Source: Streptomyces griseiscabiei
GTDB taxonomy: Bacteria; Actinomycetota; Actinomycetes; Streptomycetales; Streptomycetaceae
Direction: 5' to 3'
Length of the DNA: 64,000 nucleotides
NCBI RefSeq assembly: GCF_020010925.1
Contig: NZ_JAGJBZ010000001.1
Span: forward strand, 2,604,001-2,668,000
Part shown: positions 1 to 8,340 of the stretch, piece after piece
Position numbering within the stretch: position 1 is the stretch's first letter
Layout: every line of letters starts with the position of its first letter
Made by a program: the position numbers and the translations under genes
Notes under the pieces: model-generated
Seen by the model: only the letters and a program-made list of their open reading frames with translations
Told to the model about the DNA's origin: nothing
Database searches by the model: none

Positions 1-145
1 GGCCGGCGGTCCCGCTGAGCCCCTCTTCCTCGATGTCCGTCGCGACGACCGCCGCTCCTTCCTCGAGCAGCCTCAACGTCGTCGAGCGTCCGATGCCCGA
101 AGCGGCTCCGGTGACGAACACGCGTCTGCTGCTGAGTCGTTCCAT
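1..145 (-). CDS. Short-chain dehydrogenase/reductase, N-terminal part only
   Basis: About 48 residues are visible before the gene runs off the left edge. They show the first Rossmann strand and glycine motif of the SDR family, TGAASGIG at residues 12-19, followed by ATDI at the end of the second strand; an Asp there usually goes with NAD(H) rather than NADP(H) preference. The ATG at 145 is preceded by GGAGGAACCTC, a good ribosome binding site. It lies 55 bp behind the rhamnosidase gene on the same strand, so the two are probably co-transcribed and the enzyme may act on a sugar or on the released aglycone. The substrate cannot be read from this fragment. Confidence 0.8.
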   Translation of the reverse strand, partial: MERLSSRRVFVTGAASGIGRSTTLRLLEEGAAVVATDIEEEGLSGTAG

Positions 146-200
146 GAGGTTCCTCCAGGTCTCGACGGTGCGCTTGCCCTGGCCGCGAATCGCCGCCCGC

Positions 201-3098
201 TCATTCCGGGATCGGTACCTGGCGGTACGGCGCGATACGGACCGGCCCCATGAGGCCGTATTGCTGCCGGGGCTTCTCGGCCTGACCCGGGAAGCCTTCC
301 GTGACCCGAAGGCGATTGCGCAGCGGTGTCGCCACCCGGACCGTGATGCTGTTGTCTCCTTGCTTCACGTAGCCACTGAGATCGATCCGCCGGCCGACCT
401 GGTCGGACGGTGGCAGCGTCGTGCCGTTGACCGTCACCTCGAAGGTGTCGGTGACCTGTCCGAGGTCGAGGTAGGCCCCGTCCAACCGCACGAGCCGTAC
501 CGTGGTGCGATAGGTGCCGACCCCGGAGACGTCCTCAAGGCCGGGGATGGCGGACCAGGGTGCAAGGCGGTTCAGGTGATGCTCGTGCTCGCTGACTTCG
601 AGCTTGCCGTCCGGGCCTCGGTGCCAGTCCTCGACGGAGAGCTCCCACACGTTCAGCTCCTGGGCTGCCCCGGTGGGAGGAACGGTCACCCTCCGTTCGG
701 AGCCGTCGTCAAGCTTCACGGTGTACGAACCAGCCGTTGAGCCCCGCAGGAGCAGACCGCCACCGGGCGCCGTCACGACCTCTCCGCCCGTGGTGGCGAC
801 CACATGACGGGCACTGCCCGGTACGAGAACGATGATGGTGGATTCGCCGGGTGCGAGCCGCACCGGGACTGTGATCCGCCCGCGTTCTGTTCGGTACTGG
901 GCGACTGAGGTGACCGTGCCCGTCCAGGCATCCAGTTCGTAGGGGGTGCCTCGGCCCTCCAGGGCGACCTCCTCGGACACGGCTCTTTCCGAGGAGTTGT
1001 GCAGGTGATACAGCGCGCCTCGCGACAGTGTGCGACGCAGGGCGAGCACGGCGGGAGCGACGCGCGTGTCCGCTGCGGGACGGATGCCGAGCACCTCGAA
1101 GACGGCGGGCAACCCGCTCGGTTCGGCGACGTGGCGTACCGAGGCCTGCTTGAGCAACAGGTCCATCAACTCGGCCAGTGCCGCATCCTGCTGTGCCGCC
1201 CGGTGGGCGCCAGGCGTGCGGGTCGGCGGCGCACCGACGATCACTACGGGCAGGCCGCTGCGGGCGTGCGACAGCAGCAGTCGGGCGGTGGCTATGGGCA
1301 ACGTGGGCTGGCGGTCGAGGATCAGCGCACGATAGGCGGGTCCTTCCGGGGCAAGGCGCCGGTCACGTACGCGGGTTCCGTCGAGTTGTGCCGGGCCGGC
1401 GAAGTCGTAAGTGAAGCCGTCCAGCCCGGCCGGGATGCGCATGCCGGTCCCGTAGGCGTGGCGGTAGACGACCAAGTCCACCGAAGGCCTGCCCTGGCGC
1501 AGGGCGAACTGCGTGCGCGCAGTCCAGTCGACGATCTTGCCGGTGTCGTTCCACGTGGGCTGGCGCGGCCCCCATGCCTCGGAGAAACCGTTGCCGCCCT
1601 GGAGGGTGAACGGTGAGAAGCCGGGCCAGGTGGTTCCCAGGCCCGCCTCGGTGGCGAAGCCGTGATAGACGACCTGGTTGACACCGTGGGCGAAGGCGGC
1701 GTTGAAGTGCTTGAGCATCTGCGGCCAGGTCTGCGCGTACGCCTCGCCGTAGATCGCGCAGCCTTCGAGCGAGAAGACGCGCTGCCCGGACAGGTGCACC
1801 GCACCGGACGAGAGCCATCGGTATGGCTCGTCGGTGTAGTCGGGCGCCGCGCCGAGCGACTCGGTCTCGTTGATGTCGAGGGCCGCGCCGATCGTGGGAA
1901 CGTCGGTGGTGGTGCCGTAGGGCTGGGCCCGCAGTCTCAGGCCCATGGCGTGCGCCCAGGACTTCAGTGGCTCGACGTGCTCACTGATGTACAGGTCCGT
2001 GAGCGTGTGATAGTAGTCGTCGCGGACGCGGGCGCCACTGTCGTCGGTGAACGCGAAGTCCGGGGTGTCGTCGGGTGTCACGCTCGTGTACTGCCGGTGG
2101 ATCCGGTCGATGAACAGCACCGGCAGGTTGTCGATCAAGGAGTAGCCGCGCAGCTTCTTGAAGCGCGCCGGAAGTTCCCGGGACCAGTGCTGGGCGGAGT
2201 CCAACTCCAGGGAATCTTCGAAGAGATCCCCTCCGTTGTCCTGCAGCAGACTGCGCAGGCGGGGCGTCAGGACGCGCTCGTCCCAGTAGCTGGTTACTGC
2301 CCGGGTACCGGCGGCACTGAAGTGGTCGACGACATACGCCGCCTCTGTCGTGGCGGCCTGGCCGACGACGGCGGCCTGGCCGGTGCCGCGCTGCCAGAAC
2401 GCGAACAGCAGCCACTGCCCATCCGCTGGGGCGGTCCAGGCGAGGGTGCCGTCGCTCACCCGTCCTGTGAGGTCGATCCGGGAAGCCCGCTCGAGCAGTA
2501 CGGGCTTCGCGTCGGTTGGGCCCGCGCAGCGAAACGCCTGGACCGCTATCAGGGTTTGCTCGGTGACGCCCGCGTGCGGCTGCGGGGCCGCCGGCACGGG
2601 CCCGTCGTATGCTTCGCCGCCCGCAAGGACCGCACGCCCGTAGGCGATCTCCTGGGCTGCTTCCGGGCTGTCCGGCGACAGCCCGGGGGCCACCAGCGGC
2701 CAGGCCGGGCCCACGGTGAGATCGATGCGCACCCCGTGCCTGTGACCGGCGGCGACCGCCTGCTCCAGGCGCTCGGTGAGCACAGCGCTGCCCCAGCCGT
2801 ACTGCTGAGCGTCGGCGGTGACGATGCACTGGATCTCGACTGCGCCGAAACCTCGGCCTGCGATCGCCTCGATCTCCGCGTCGATGGTTTCCGCCGCGAT
2901 CTCTCCGCACGGCCACCAGTAGCGGATCTTCGGCCGGGCATTCGCAGGCGGGTGAGCGAACCGCCGGACGAAGGCGCTGTCCAGCCCGGTCGACGAAGAG
3001 GCGGCAGCGCTCTTGGCCCCGGCCCACAAGGTCCCCGTGGGTGCCAGCGTCACCGCGGCCGCGGTCGCACAGAACTGTCTGCGGGAGAAACGGGACAC
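201..3098 (-). CDS. Secreted glycoside hydrolase, GH106 alpha-L-rhamnosidase type
   Basis: This 965-aa protein opens with a Tat signal (SRRQFC at residues 5-10, then an Ala-rich hydrophobic stretch), so it is probably exported folded. After the signal, RPKIRYWWPCGE and the following GFGAVEIQ strand match the start of the catalytic TIM-barrel of GH106-like hydrolases, which remove terminal alpha-L-rhamnose from plant polysaccharides and flavonoid glycosides. The last ~150 residues form a beta-sandwich (WHRGPDGKLEVSEHEHHLNR onward, ending near the C-terminus), as is usual in this family. Length fits. ATG at 3098. A GH78-like remnant near 46.6 kb and a GH1 enzyme at 32 kb suggest a wider glycoside-degrading repertoire. 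The family call is from sequence character only; catalytic acids were not assigned. Confidence 0.75.
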   Translation of the reverse strand: MSRFSRRQFCATAAAVTLAPTGTLWAGAKSAAASSSTGLDSAFVRRFAHPPANARPKIRYWWPCGEIAAETIDAEIEAIAGRGFGAVEIQCIVTADAQQYGWGSAVLTERLEQAVAAGHRHGVRIDLTVGPAWPLVAPGLSPDSPEAAQEIAYGRAVLAGGEAYDGPVPAAPQPHAGVTEQTLIAVQAFRCAGPTDAKPVLLERASRIDLTGRVSDGTLAWTAPADGQWLLFAFWQRGTGQAAVVGQAATTEAAYVVDHFSAAGTRAVTSYWDERVLTPRLRSLLQDNGGDLFEDSLELDSAQHWSRELPARFKKLRGYSLIDNLPVLFIDRIHRQYTSVTPDDTPDFAFTDDSGARVRDDYYHTLTDLYISEHVEPLKSWAHAMGLRLRAQPYGTTTDVPTIGAALDINETESLGAAPDYTDEPYRWLSSGAVHLSGQRVFSLEGCAIYGEAYAQTWPQMLKHFNAAFAHGVNQVVYHGFATEAGLGTTWPGFSPFTLQGGNGFSEAWGPRQPTWNDTGKIVDWTARTQFALRQGRPSVDLVVYRHAYGTGMRIPAGLDGFTYDFAGPAQLDGTRVRDRRLAPEGPAYRALILDRQPTLPIATARLLLSHARSGLPVVIVGAPPTRTPGAHRAAQQDAALAELMDLLLKQASVRHVAEPSGLPAVFEVLGIRPAADTRVAPAVLALRRTLSRGALYHLHNSSERAVSEEVALEGRGTPYELDAWTGTVTSVAQYRTERGRITVPVRLAPGESTIIVLVPGSARHVVATTGGEVVTAPGGGLLLRGSTAGSYTVKLDDGSERRVTVPPTGAAQELNVWELSVEDWHRGPDGKLEVSEHEHHLNRLAPWSAIPGLEDVSGVGTYRTTVRLVRLDGAYLDLGQVTDTFEVTVNGTTLPPSDQVGRRIDLSGYVKQGDNSITVRVATPLRNRLRVTEGFPGQAEKPRQQYGLMGPVRIAPYRQVPIPE

Positions 3099-3279
3099 AG
3101 CGGCTCCAGATGAAGTGATCCCCGGCAGTCGGGAGTTGGTGTGCCGGGCACCCTTTCATCGCCTGGGCCGTTCGGTGTCGGTCGATCCCGGTGACCGGGA
3201 GCGCCTCACGTGGTCCCTCAACCCTCAAGAAGAGGCAGCAGTCCCGCCGTCAGCAAAGTTGCGCCATCCGGCGGGGCGT

Positions 3280-3765
3280 TCAATCACCCTCGCCGCCGTC
3301 GAGCACCTGGTGCAACCAGGCGCGTTCGGCCTGGCTGATGCTGCGGACCATGAGCAGCATGCCGCGGCGGTAGGGATCGGCGGTCTCCTCCGCGGACAGC
3401 GGACGATCACCCTCGTAGAAGAAGCTCGCGGAAGTCTCCAGGAACTCCAGCCGGCGCCGCAGCACGGCGTGCTCGCCGGAAGAGCTCCGGTTTGCCGATC
3501 GCAAGCTGAAGTGCGACGACTCCGCCCATAGAGTTGCCGACAACGTCGGCCTGCTGCAGTCCGAGCCCGTCGAGCAGCGCTCGCACGGCCCGCGGCGCGG
3601 CCAGCATGGGGTGCCTGTCGGTCGGATCGCTGATACCGAAGCCAGGGAACTCCAGGACGAGACAGCGGAATTGCCGCGCAAGCGTCGGCAGGTTGTGCCG
3701 GAAGTTGCGCCAGCCGGTGACAACCGGGCCCCGACCCGTGCAGCAGGAGCGGGTCAGAGCGATCC
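3280..3765 (-). pseudogene. Alpha/beta hydrolase, meta-cleavage-product hydrolase type (MhpC/HsaD-like), broken
   Basis: Three pieces in different frames add up to one hydrolase. LLLHGSGPG (near 3750) is the oxyanion-hole loop typical of the ring meta-cleavage-product hydrolases. A second frame gives the N-terminal beta-alpha region and the nucleophile elbow GNSMGG (near 3520). A third gives the cap region with SASFFYEGDRP and the stop at 3280. At least two frameshifts separate them, there is no plausible start, and the 5' end stops beside the hairpin at 3781. Enzymes of this type cleave the C-C bond after extradiol ring opening in steroid or phenylpropionate degradation. With the KstD, aldolase and acetaldehyde dehydrogenase remnants it fits a lost ring-degradation pathway. 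Confidence 0.65.
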
Positions 3766-3780
3766 AGAGAAGCGCTTCCT

Positions 3781-3800
3781 CCCGGGCGTGAACGCCCGGG
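3781..3800. repeat. Perfect 8-bp-arm hairpin, possible IS605/TnpB-type element end
   Basis: CCCGGGCG and CGCCCGGG flank a TGAA loop, followed by GTTCCGCGCTAGATCAAG. A short GC hairpin with a GTGAAC loop followed by a CTAG..TCAAG-like string recalls the right ends of IS200/IS605-family TnpB elements (recollection of the family, not a database match). No tnpB remains next to it. It sits exactly where the hydrolase remnant loses its 5' end. Confidence 0.3.
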
Positions 3801-3898
3801 GTTCCGCGCTAGATCAAGCTGAACTCCCCGGTCGCCGGCAGGGGGACCGGCGACCGGGGTCTGTACAGGGACCAGGAATCTACGCGCAGAGGCGCCGC

Positions 3899-4702
3899 TC
3901 AGGCCGTGCCTACGCGTGCCGTGCGCAGTGCGCTTTCGCCGAACAGGTCCAGAGTGATCCGCTGCGCCATGTCGTACACCAGCGGCGCGATGCGCTCCAG
4001 TGGCGACGCGTGCCCGGCGACCAGGGAAATAGCGCCGACCGGACCCTCAGGTCCCCGGATCGCCACGCCGACGCACGCGATCCCCTCGACGCACTCCCCC
4101 CGTTCGACGGCGAGCCCTCGGTCACGCCGGATACGGCCGAGTTCACGGTGAAGTGCGGGAAGGCCGTCGACGCTCGCGCCCGTCGCGGCCGGCACCCCGT
4201 CGGCGTACAACTCGTCGATCTCTTCCGGCGGCAGCCAGGCGAGCATCGCCTTGCCGAGCGCCGTGCAGTGCGCGGGTGCCCGGCCTCCGACACGGGAGGC
4301 GACAGCGGCAGCCCGGCGGCCGCCGACCTTGTCCAGGTACTCGACATACGTCTCGTCGAGGGTGCCCAGATGTACGACGAGGTCAGTCATGACGGCGAGC
4401 TCGTGCAGCCACGGCGCGGCGGCCGCGCGCAGATCCGAGTGCCCGCTCTCCCGCGCCCCCCAGGTCCGCACTCGCCGCCCGAGGTGGTAGCCAGAGCGGG
4501 TGTGCTCGACCCACTGCAGCCGCACGAGCTGGTCGAGGATGCGGTGCGCGGTCGACCTCGGAAGTCCGGTGCGGCGGGAGACCTCCTCCAACAGCAGCCG
4601 GGTCTTCGGTCCCTCGAAGCAGTCCATGATCAACGTCATTCGCTCGACCATCGAGGGCGGTCGCACCGCGACCTCCGGTCGTGACGACAGCGCCAGCGTC
4701 AT
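3899..4702 (-). CDS. IclR-family transcriptional regulator
   Basis: The protein has an N-terminal winged helix (SMVERMTLIMDCF, then LLLEEVSRRTGLPRSTAHRI as the recognition region, residues ~20-60) and the C-terminal IclR effector-binding domain (LHLGTLDETYVEYLDKVG, then ALGKAMLAWLP, then CVEGIACVGVAIRGPEG and SLVAGH). About 267 aa, normal for the family. I prefer ATG 4702 because GAAGG lies 9 nt upstream; GTG 4711 is the alternative. IclR proteins commonly control catabolism of aromatic compounds, short acids or steroids. Here it sits between two broken ring-degradation genes, so it has probably outlived its regulon. A palindrome 23 bp upstream may be its own operator. Confidence 0.9.
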   Translation of the reverse strand: MTLALSSRPEVAVRPPSMVERMTLIMDCFEGPKTRLLLEEVSRRTGLPRSTAHRILDQLVRLQWVEHTRSGYHLGRRVRTWGARESGHSDLRAAAAPWLHELAVMTDLVVHLGTLDETYVEYLDKVGGRRAAAVASRVGGRAPAHCTALGKAMLAWLPPEEIDELYADGVPAATGASVDGLPALHRELGRIRRDRGLAVERGECVEGIACVGVAIRGPEGPVGAISLVAGHASPLERIAPLVYDMAQRITLDLFGESALRTARVGTA

Positions 4703-4724
4703 TGTCAGCACCCTTCGGCCACTG

Positions 4725-4740
4725 GAATTGATTTCAATTC
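4725..4740. promoter_or_regulatory. Perfect palindrome upstream of iclR-type gene, candidate IclR operator
   Basis: GAATTGA and TCAATTC flank TT, giving a 16-bp AT-rich perfect palindrome in otherwise GC-rich DNA, 23 bp before the regulator's start. IclR-family proteins bind short pseudo-palindromes of the GGAAT-ATTCC kind in or beside their own promoters. The assignment is inference from position and symmetry. Confidence 0.5.
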
Positions 4741-4926
4741 TAGTGACGCCACGGTTACTGCCAAGAGATGTGCATGCCTTTTATCAAGTAATTTTGAGCC
4801 CGCTTTCCTCCGCTACAGAATGGAGGAATCGGGCGAAATGGCCCCAACTTGAAGGACAGCTCGGACAGATGACTGTATGCAGCCAAGTAAGGTGTGCGCC
4901 CCTCGGGGAGTACCTTGGCAGGGCAC

Positions 4927-6017
4927 TCAGCCCGCGGCGCTCTTCGCCGCGTGCTCCATCGCCAGGTAGCTGAACACCATGGCGGGACCAATCGTGGCTC
5001 CTGCCCCGGCGTACTCGTTGCCCATCACCGCGGCCGATGCGTTGCCCGTGGCGTACAGACCAGGGATCACGCTGCCGTCCGGCCGCAGCACGCGGCCCTG
5101 AGCGTCCGTCAGTACGCCGCCCTTGGTGCCCAGATCCCCCGCCTCCGATCCGGATCGCGTAGAAGGGTCCGCCGTCAATCGTGTCGAGATTGGGGTTCGG
5201 CAGTGAGTGGTCGCCGTAATAGTTGTCGTACGGACTGTCGCCGCGCCCGCAGTCCTCGTCCCTGCCCTTGGCCGCGAAGCCGTTGAAGCGAGCGACCGTG
5301 GCCTCCAGGGCGTCCGGCGGGACCGCGATCTTCTCGGCGAGTTCGCGCAGCGTGTCCGCATTCGCCACCAGGCCGCTGCGTAGAACGAGCAGCCACGGCG
5401 CGGCGGCCGCGCGCGAGACGACCCGCCAGGCCGCCACGCCCAGCATCCGCCGGGCCTTCCACTCGCGCCGGATCATCATGAGGTTACGCGCTTCGTAGCC
5501 CGTGAACCACAGACCGAGCGGCATGGGGACGTCCAGCGCTAGCAACTTCCGCTCCTCGTCCCCCAGTTTGCGGACGTCGATCGGACGCGGCTGGATGGTC
5601 CTGCCCGCCGCCCTGCCGCCGGGCAGCTCAGGGTGATAGTCGGAGTAACCGGGACACCAGGAGAACTCCATGTGCCGACTGACGCGATGCAGCATCTCGA
5701 GCACCTCGAGCCCGCAGTCGACGTAGGCGTCGATCCGATCGGCCGCGACGCGGTCGCCGACGACAGCCCGCAGATAGTGCCGCACGTCCTCGACATCGTC
5801 CGTCTGCCCCTCCTTGCGCGGGGTGGGATTGTTGGGGATCCAGATCCCTCCGCCGGACATCGCGGTCGAGCCGCCGATCCCGGCCGCCTTCTCGACCACG
5901 AGCGACGTGAGCCCGAAGGTGTTGGGCCGTGATGGCCCCGACCATTCCGCCGGCCCCGCTGCCGCCGATCAGTACGTCGACCTCGTGGTTCCAAATGGTC
6001 CCGTCAGTGCTGGGCAC
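4927..6017 (-). pseudogene. 3-ketosteroid-delta1-dehydrogenase-like FAD enzyme (KstD family), broken
   Basis: The N-terminus shows the FAD dinucleotide motif (GGSGAGG). A frame change near 5920 leads into EKAAGIGGSTAMSGGGIWIP, a hallmark of KstD-type flavoproteins that introduce a 1,2 double bond into 3-ketosteroids. The middle ends with [15 protein letters not shown] and then jumps to [20 protein letters not shown], so about 150-200 residues normally between them are missing. A second frame change near 5150 is needed to reach the C-terminal FAD-binding end ([19 protein letters not shown]) and the stop at 4927. Total about 363 codons against ~560 usual. GTG 6017 is the likely original start, divergent from the double-MarR gene. 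Non-functional. Confidence 0.75.
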
Positions 6018-6124
6018 CGCTGCCGACTCTCTGCCACCCGCATGGATGTGCAATGCTTGATAGATGTCCCGTATCTCGGCATACGGGCTGCCGTTCATGG
6101 AGTGGTGGGGGAAGGGGAGTCCGC

Positions 6125-7126
6125 GTGGACCGGGTGCCCGAGGAGCTCGCGCTGGAGAGGGCGACGCTCAGACTCATCAACACGGTCGCCTTCATGTCCG
6201 GTACGCGGGCGCACAGCCGCGGGTTGCGAGCGGTGACCGGAACCGAACTGTCGCCCTCCGACCTGCGCTTCATCGAGCTCCTCGGCAGCCGTGGCGCGGT
6301 GCCGACCAGCACGGTGGCACGCGAGCTCGGCATCGATCTCGGCCAGACGAGCCGACAGGCGGCCCAGCTCGAGGCTGCCGGACACCTCGTACGCAGCACG
6401 GATCCTGCGGATCGCCGCCGGACCCTGTTGGAACTGTCGGAGCCGGCCGCGGCGACGCTCGACCGGTGGCTGCTCGCATGGAGCCGCGACTACCTGGTGG
6501 CGGAACCCCGGTGGTCCGCTGACGGCATCGCGGCGCTCGCCGAATGGTTCACGCTCGTGTATGACCGGCTGGTGACGGCGCTGCCCGACAGCCCCCGGTC
6601 CGCGGCCGCTGACCGCTGGACGGAGCTTGCGGGTGACGACTACGACGCCGGAACCCGCGCCTTCTTCCGCCCAGTCATCGGAATCGTCACCTGGGTCGGC
6701 CAGTCCAGCGGGTTCAACGATCTGCTGGAACTCATCGACGCGCCCGTACGGCAGACCGGGCTGTTCGCCCTCCAAGTGATCCAACGCAGCGGCCCTCTCC
6801 CCGTCGCAGAGGTCGCGGCCCGGCTCGCGATCGACCCTTCGCAGGCGAGCAAGCGCCTGCGCCAGCTCACCCAACTGCGGCTGGTGGACCGCGCGGTGGA
6901 CGGGTTCGACCGCCGCAGCACACTGGTCCGCATCTCGCGCAAGGGGGCGGCGCTGCTCACGCGCGTGCTCGAAGTCCAGCTGACGGTATTCCAGAAGCTG
7001 ATCGACGACCTCAGCTCCGAGGACCGACAGCGCTGGACGCCCTTGGTCGAGTCGTATGTCACCACGCTGCTCGACGCTCGGGGCTCGACCGGCCCGTCCG
7101 GAGGAGATCTGTTCAGCCGGAACTGA
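6125..7126 (+). CDS. Transcriptional regulator with two tandem MarR domains
   Basis: The 333-aa protein contains two complete MarR-type winged-helix units in one chain. Unit 1 (~residues 10-145) has LSPSDLRFIELLGS, the helix VPTSTVARELGIDLGQTSRQ and the wing STDPADRRRTLLELS. Unit 2 (~175-315) has TGLFALQVIQRSGPLPVAEV, then AARLAIDPSQASKRLRQL and the wing DGFDRRSTLVRISRKG. MarR proteins normally dimerise from ~150-aa chains, so this is a covalent pseudo-dimer. GTG 6125 is chosen because GGGGAAGGGGAG lies ~7 nt upstream. It is divergent from the KstD remnant and ends convergent, overlapping by 14 bp, with a ferredoxin-reductase remnant. Its targets were probably the adjacent catabolic genes. 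It appears intact. Confidence 0.85.
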   Translation: MDRVPEELALERATLRLINTVAFMSGTRAHSRGLRAVTGTELSPSDLRFIELLGSRGAVPTSTVARELGIDLGQTSRQAAQLEAAGHLVRSTDPADRRRTLLELSEPAAATLDRWLLAWSRDYLVAEPRWSADGIAALAEWFTLVYDRLVTALPDSPRSAAADRWTELAGDDYDAGTRAFFRPVIGIVTWVGQSSGFNDLLELIDAPVRQTGLFALQVIQRSGPLPVAEVAARLAIDPSQASKRLRQLTQLRLVDRAVDGFDRRSTLVRISRKGAALLTRVLEVQLTVFQKLIDDLSSEDRQRWTPLVESYVTTLLDARGSTGPSGGDLFSRN

Positions 7127-7470
7127 CCGCATTCGCGGTCACCGCCTTGATGAGCGTCTTCAGCGATACGTCCGGATCCATGAGATCGGAAGCCGCGATC
7201 TCCGTTCCGGAGGCCAGCGCCTTCTTCAAGGCCATGAAGTCGGCGGTCGCGTTGACGGCCTCGACAGCCGCCAGTCGCCCGTCCCGGTAGTAGCCGACGA
7301 GGCATCTGTCGCGATCGCCGAATTGGCGTGTGACAGCAGTGTCGTCGCTCGCACGCAGTCCGACGATCCGGATGCGCAGGCTGCCCTGATCCGACCAGAA
7401 CCACGGCACGCACGTGTACGGACGACGCTCGCCGAGGATCGTGGCGGCCGCGGCATCGGGCCGGGCCCTG
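7113..7470 (-). pseudogene. C-terminal fragment of a FAD-dependent ferredoxin reductase
   Basis: VPWFWSDQGSLRIRIVGL, then RDGRLAAVEAVNATADFMA and the terminal helices are the Reductase_C domain of rhodocoxin/putidaredoxin-reductase-type enzymes, which pass electrons from NADH to a ferredoxin for a cytochrome P450 or ring oxygenase. Only ~115 of ~400 residues remain; the FAD and NAD domains are gone. The 5' side runs directly into the first codons of a CoA-transferase in another frame, showing a deletion junction near 7470. Confidence 0.7.
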
Positions 7471-7524
7471 CGCGGCGAGTTCCACCACGCGCACGCCCGC
7501 CAGCGGTCCGCTTCCGGTCGCCAT
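7470..7524 (-). pseudogene. First ~18 codons of a CaiB/BaiF CoA-transferase, cut off by a deletion
   Basis: The start MATGSGPLAGVRVVELA is the standard N-terminus of family III CoA-transferases (LxGVRVVEL). After this the sequence becomes ferredoxin-reductase C-terminus in a different frame. The ATG (7522-7524) overlaps the stop of the preceding CoA-transferase remnant as ATGA, so the two genes were once translationally coupled, as in heteromeric CaiB pairs. Confidence 0.6.
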
Positions 7525-7912
7525 CAGAACCCCTCGGGAGCGGTGCCGACGACGCCCTGCTCCACCAGGCCGGCGTACGCCTCCTCGGTCAGCCCCAGTT
7601 CACCGATCAGCACCTCGCGATTGTGTTCGCCCAGGGTCGACGGGCGCCGAGTGAGCCAGGCGGGCCGGCCTCGGTGGCGGAACGGGAGAGTCGGCAACGG
7701 AACCGTGCCGGCATAAGGCAGTTCGGCCGTTTCGTACGCGCCTCGTCCTGCGAGGTGAGGGTGCTCGTGCACCCACCGACTGTCGATGGACACGGCGGCG
7801 GGGACACCGGCCGCGAGGAGCAGACCGACGACTCATCGGCCTCACGCTCCGCGACCCAGGCGCCGATTCGGGCCTCCACCTCGTCCGCAGCCTGCCGGCC
7901 GTCACGGTCGGC
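7524..7912 (-). pseudogene. C-terminal fragment of a CaiB/BaiF CoA-transferase, frameshifted
   Basis: Reading from about 7912 the frame gives EVEARIGAWVAEREADE, then after a frame change near 7830 SIDSRWVHEHPHLAGRGAYE and the C-terminal signature LGEHNREVLIGELGLTEEAY with the stop at 7524. These are the last ~125 residues of a family III CoA-transferase (usual length ~400). The 5' side abuts an acyl-CoA dehydrogenase remnant. Confidence 0.65.
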
Positions 7913-8260
7913 TAGGGTTGGATCGGTGCGCCAGTACGTCGCCCGGCTTCCATGCCCGTCTCGACGGCCGCACCTGGCGGGTCGACGGCGCGATGTCGCA
8001 CGATACGCGCGTGGCGCCGGGCGAGCGCCTGGCGCACCGAAGGGTCGTCCAGGACATACGAGCCATCAGGCGCCTTGGTCTCGGCGGCCCACGCCCGCAC
8101 ACTCGCGAGGATCTACTCGAAGGGCGCCGTGGCCACCACGGCGACGCGTTCGGTGTTGAGCTGACCGGTGATCATGGCCCAGCCGTTGTTCTCCCCACCG
8201 ATGCAGTTCTCCACCGGCACCCGGACGTTGCGGAGCACTTTCTCCTTAGGGGAACAGGTC
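7912..8260 (-). pseudogene. Acyl-CoA dehydrogenase fragment with an in-frame stop
   Basis: KVLRNVRVPVENCIGGENNG, then WAMITGQLNTERV is the middle beta-domain of acyl-CoA dehydrogenases, continuing in the same frame through a TAG (8113-8115) into ILASVRAWAAETKAPDGSYV and DDPSVRQALARRHARIV. Both ends are missing: the N-terminal ~150 residues upstream of ~8260 and the C-terminal FAD-contacting part. It belongs to the same decayed acyl-CoA block as the neighbouring CoA-transferase and enoyl-CoA hydratase remnants. Confidence 0.6.
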
Positions 8261-8340
8261 TTACTGTGTGGGACACATAACCGCTTCGCTGTTCGCAGGA
8301 CACCTGCCAACAGCGCAGATGCGGGAGAACTAACGGCTTC

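Noticed and set aside
1662..3113. Long plus-strand frame opposite the GH106 gene
   Set aside because: Arg/Gly-rich composition without family features; it is the antisense shadow of a clear hydrolase, usual in high-GC DNA.
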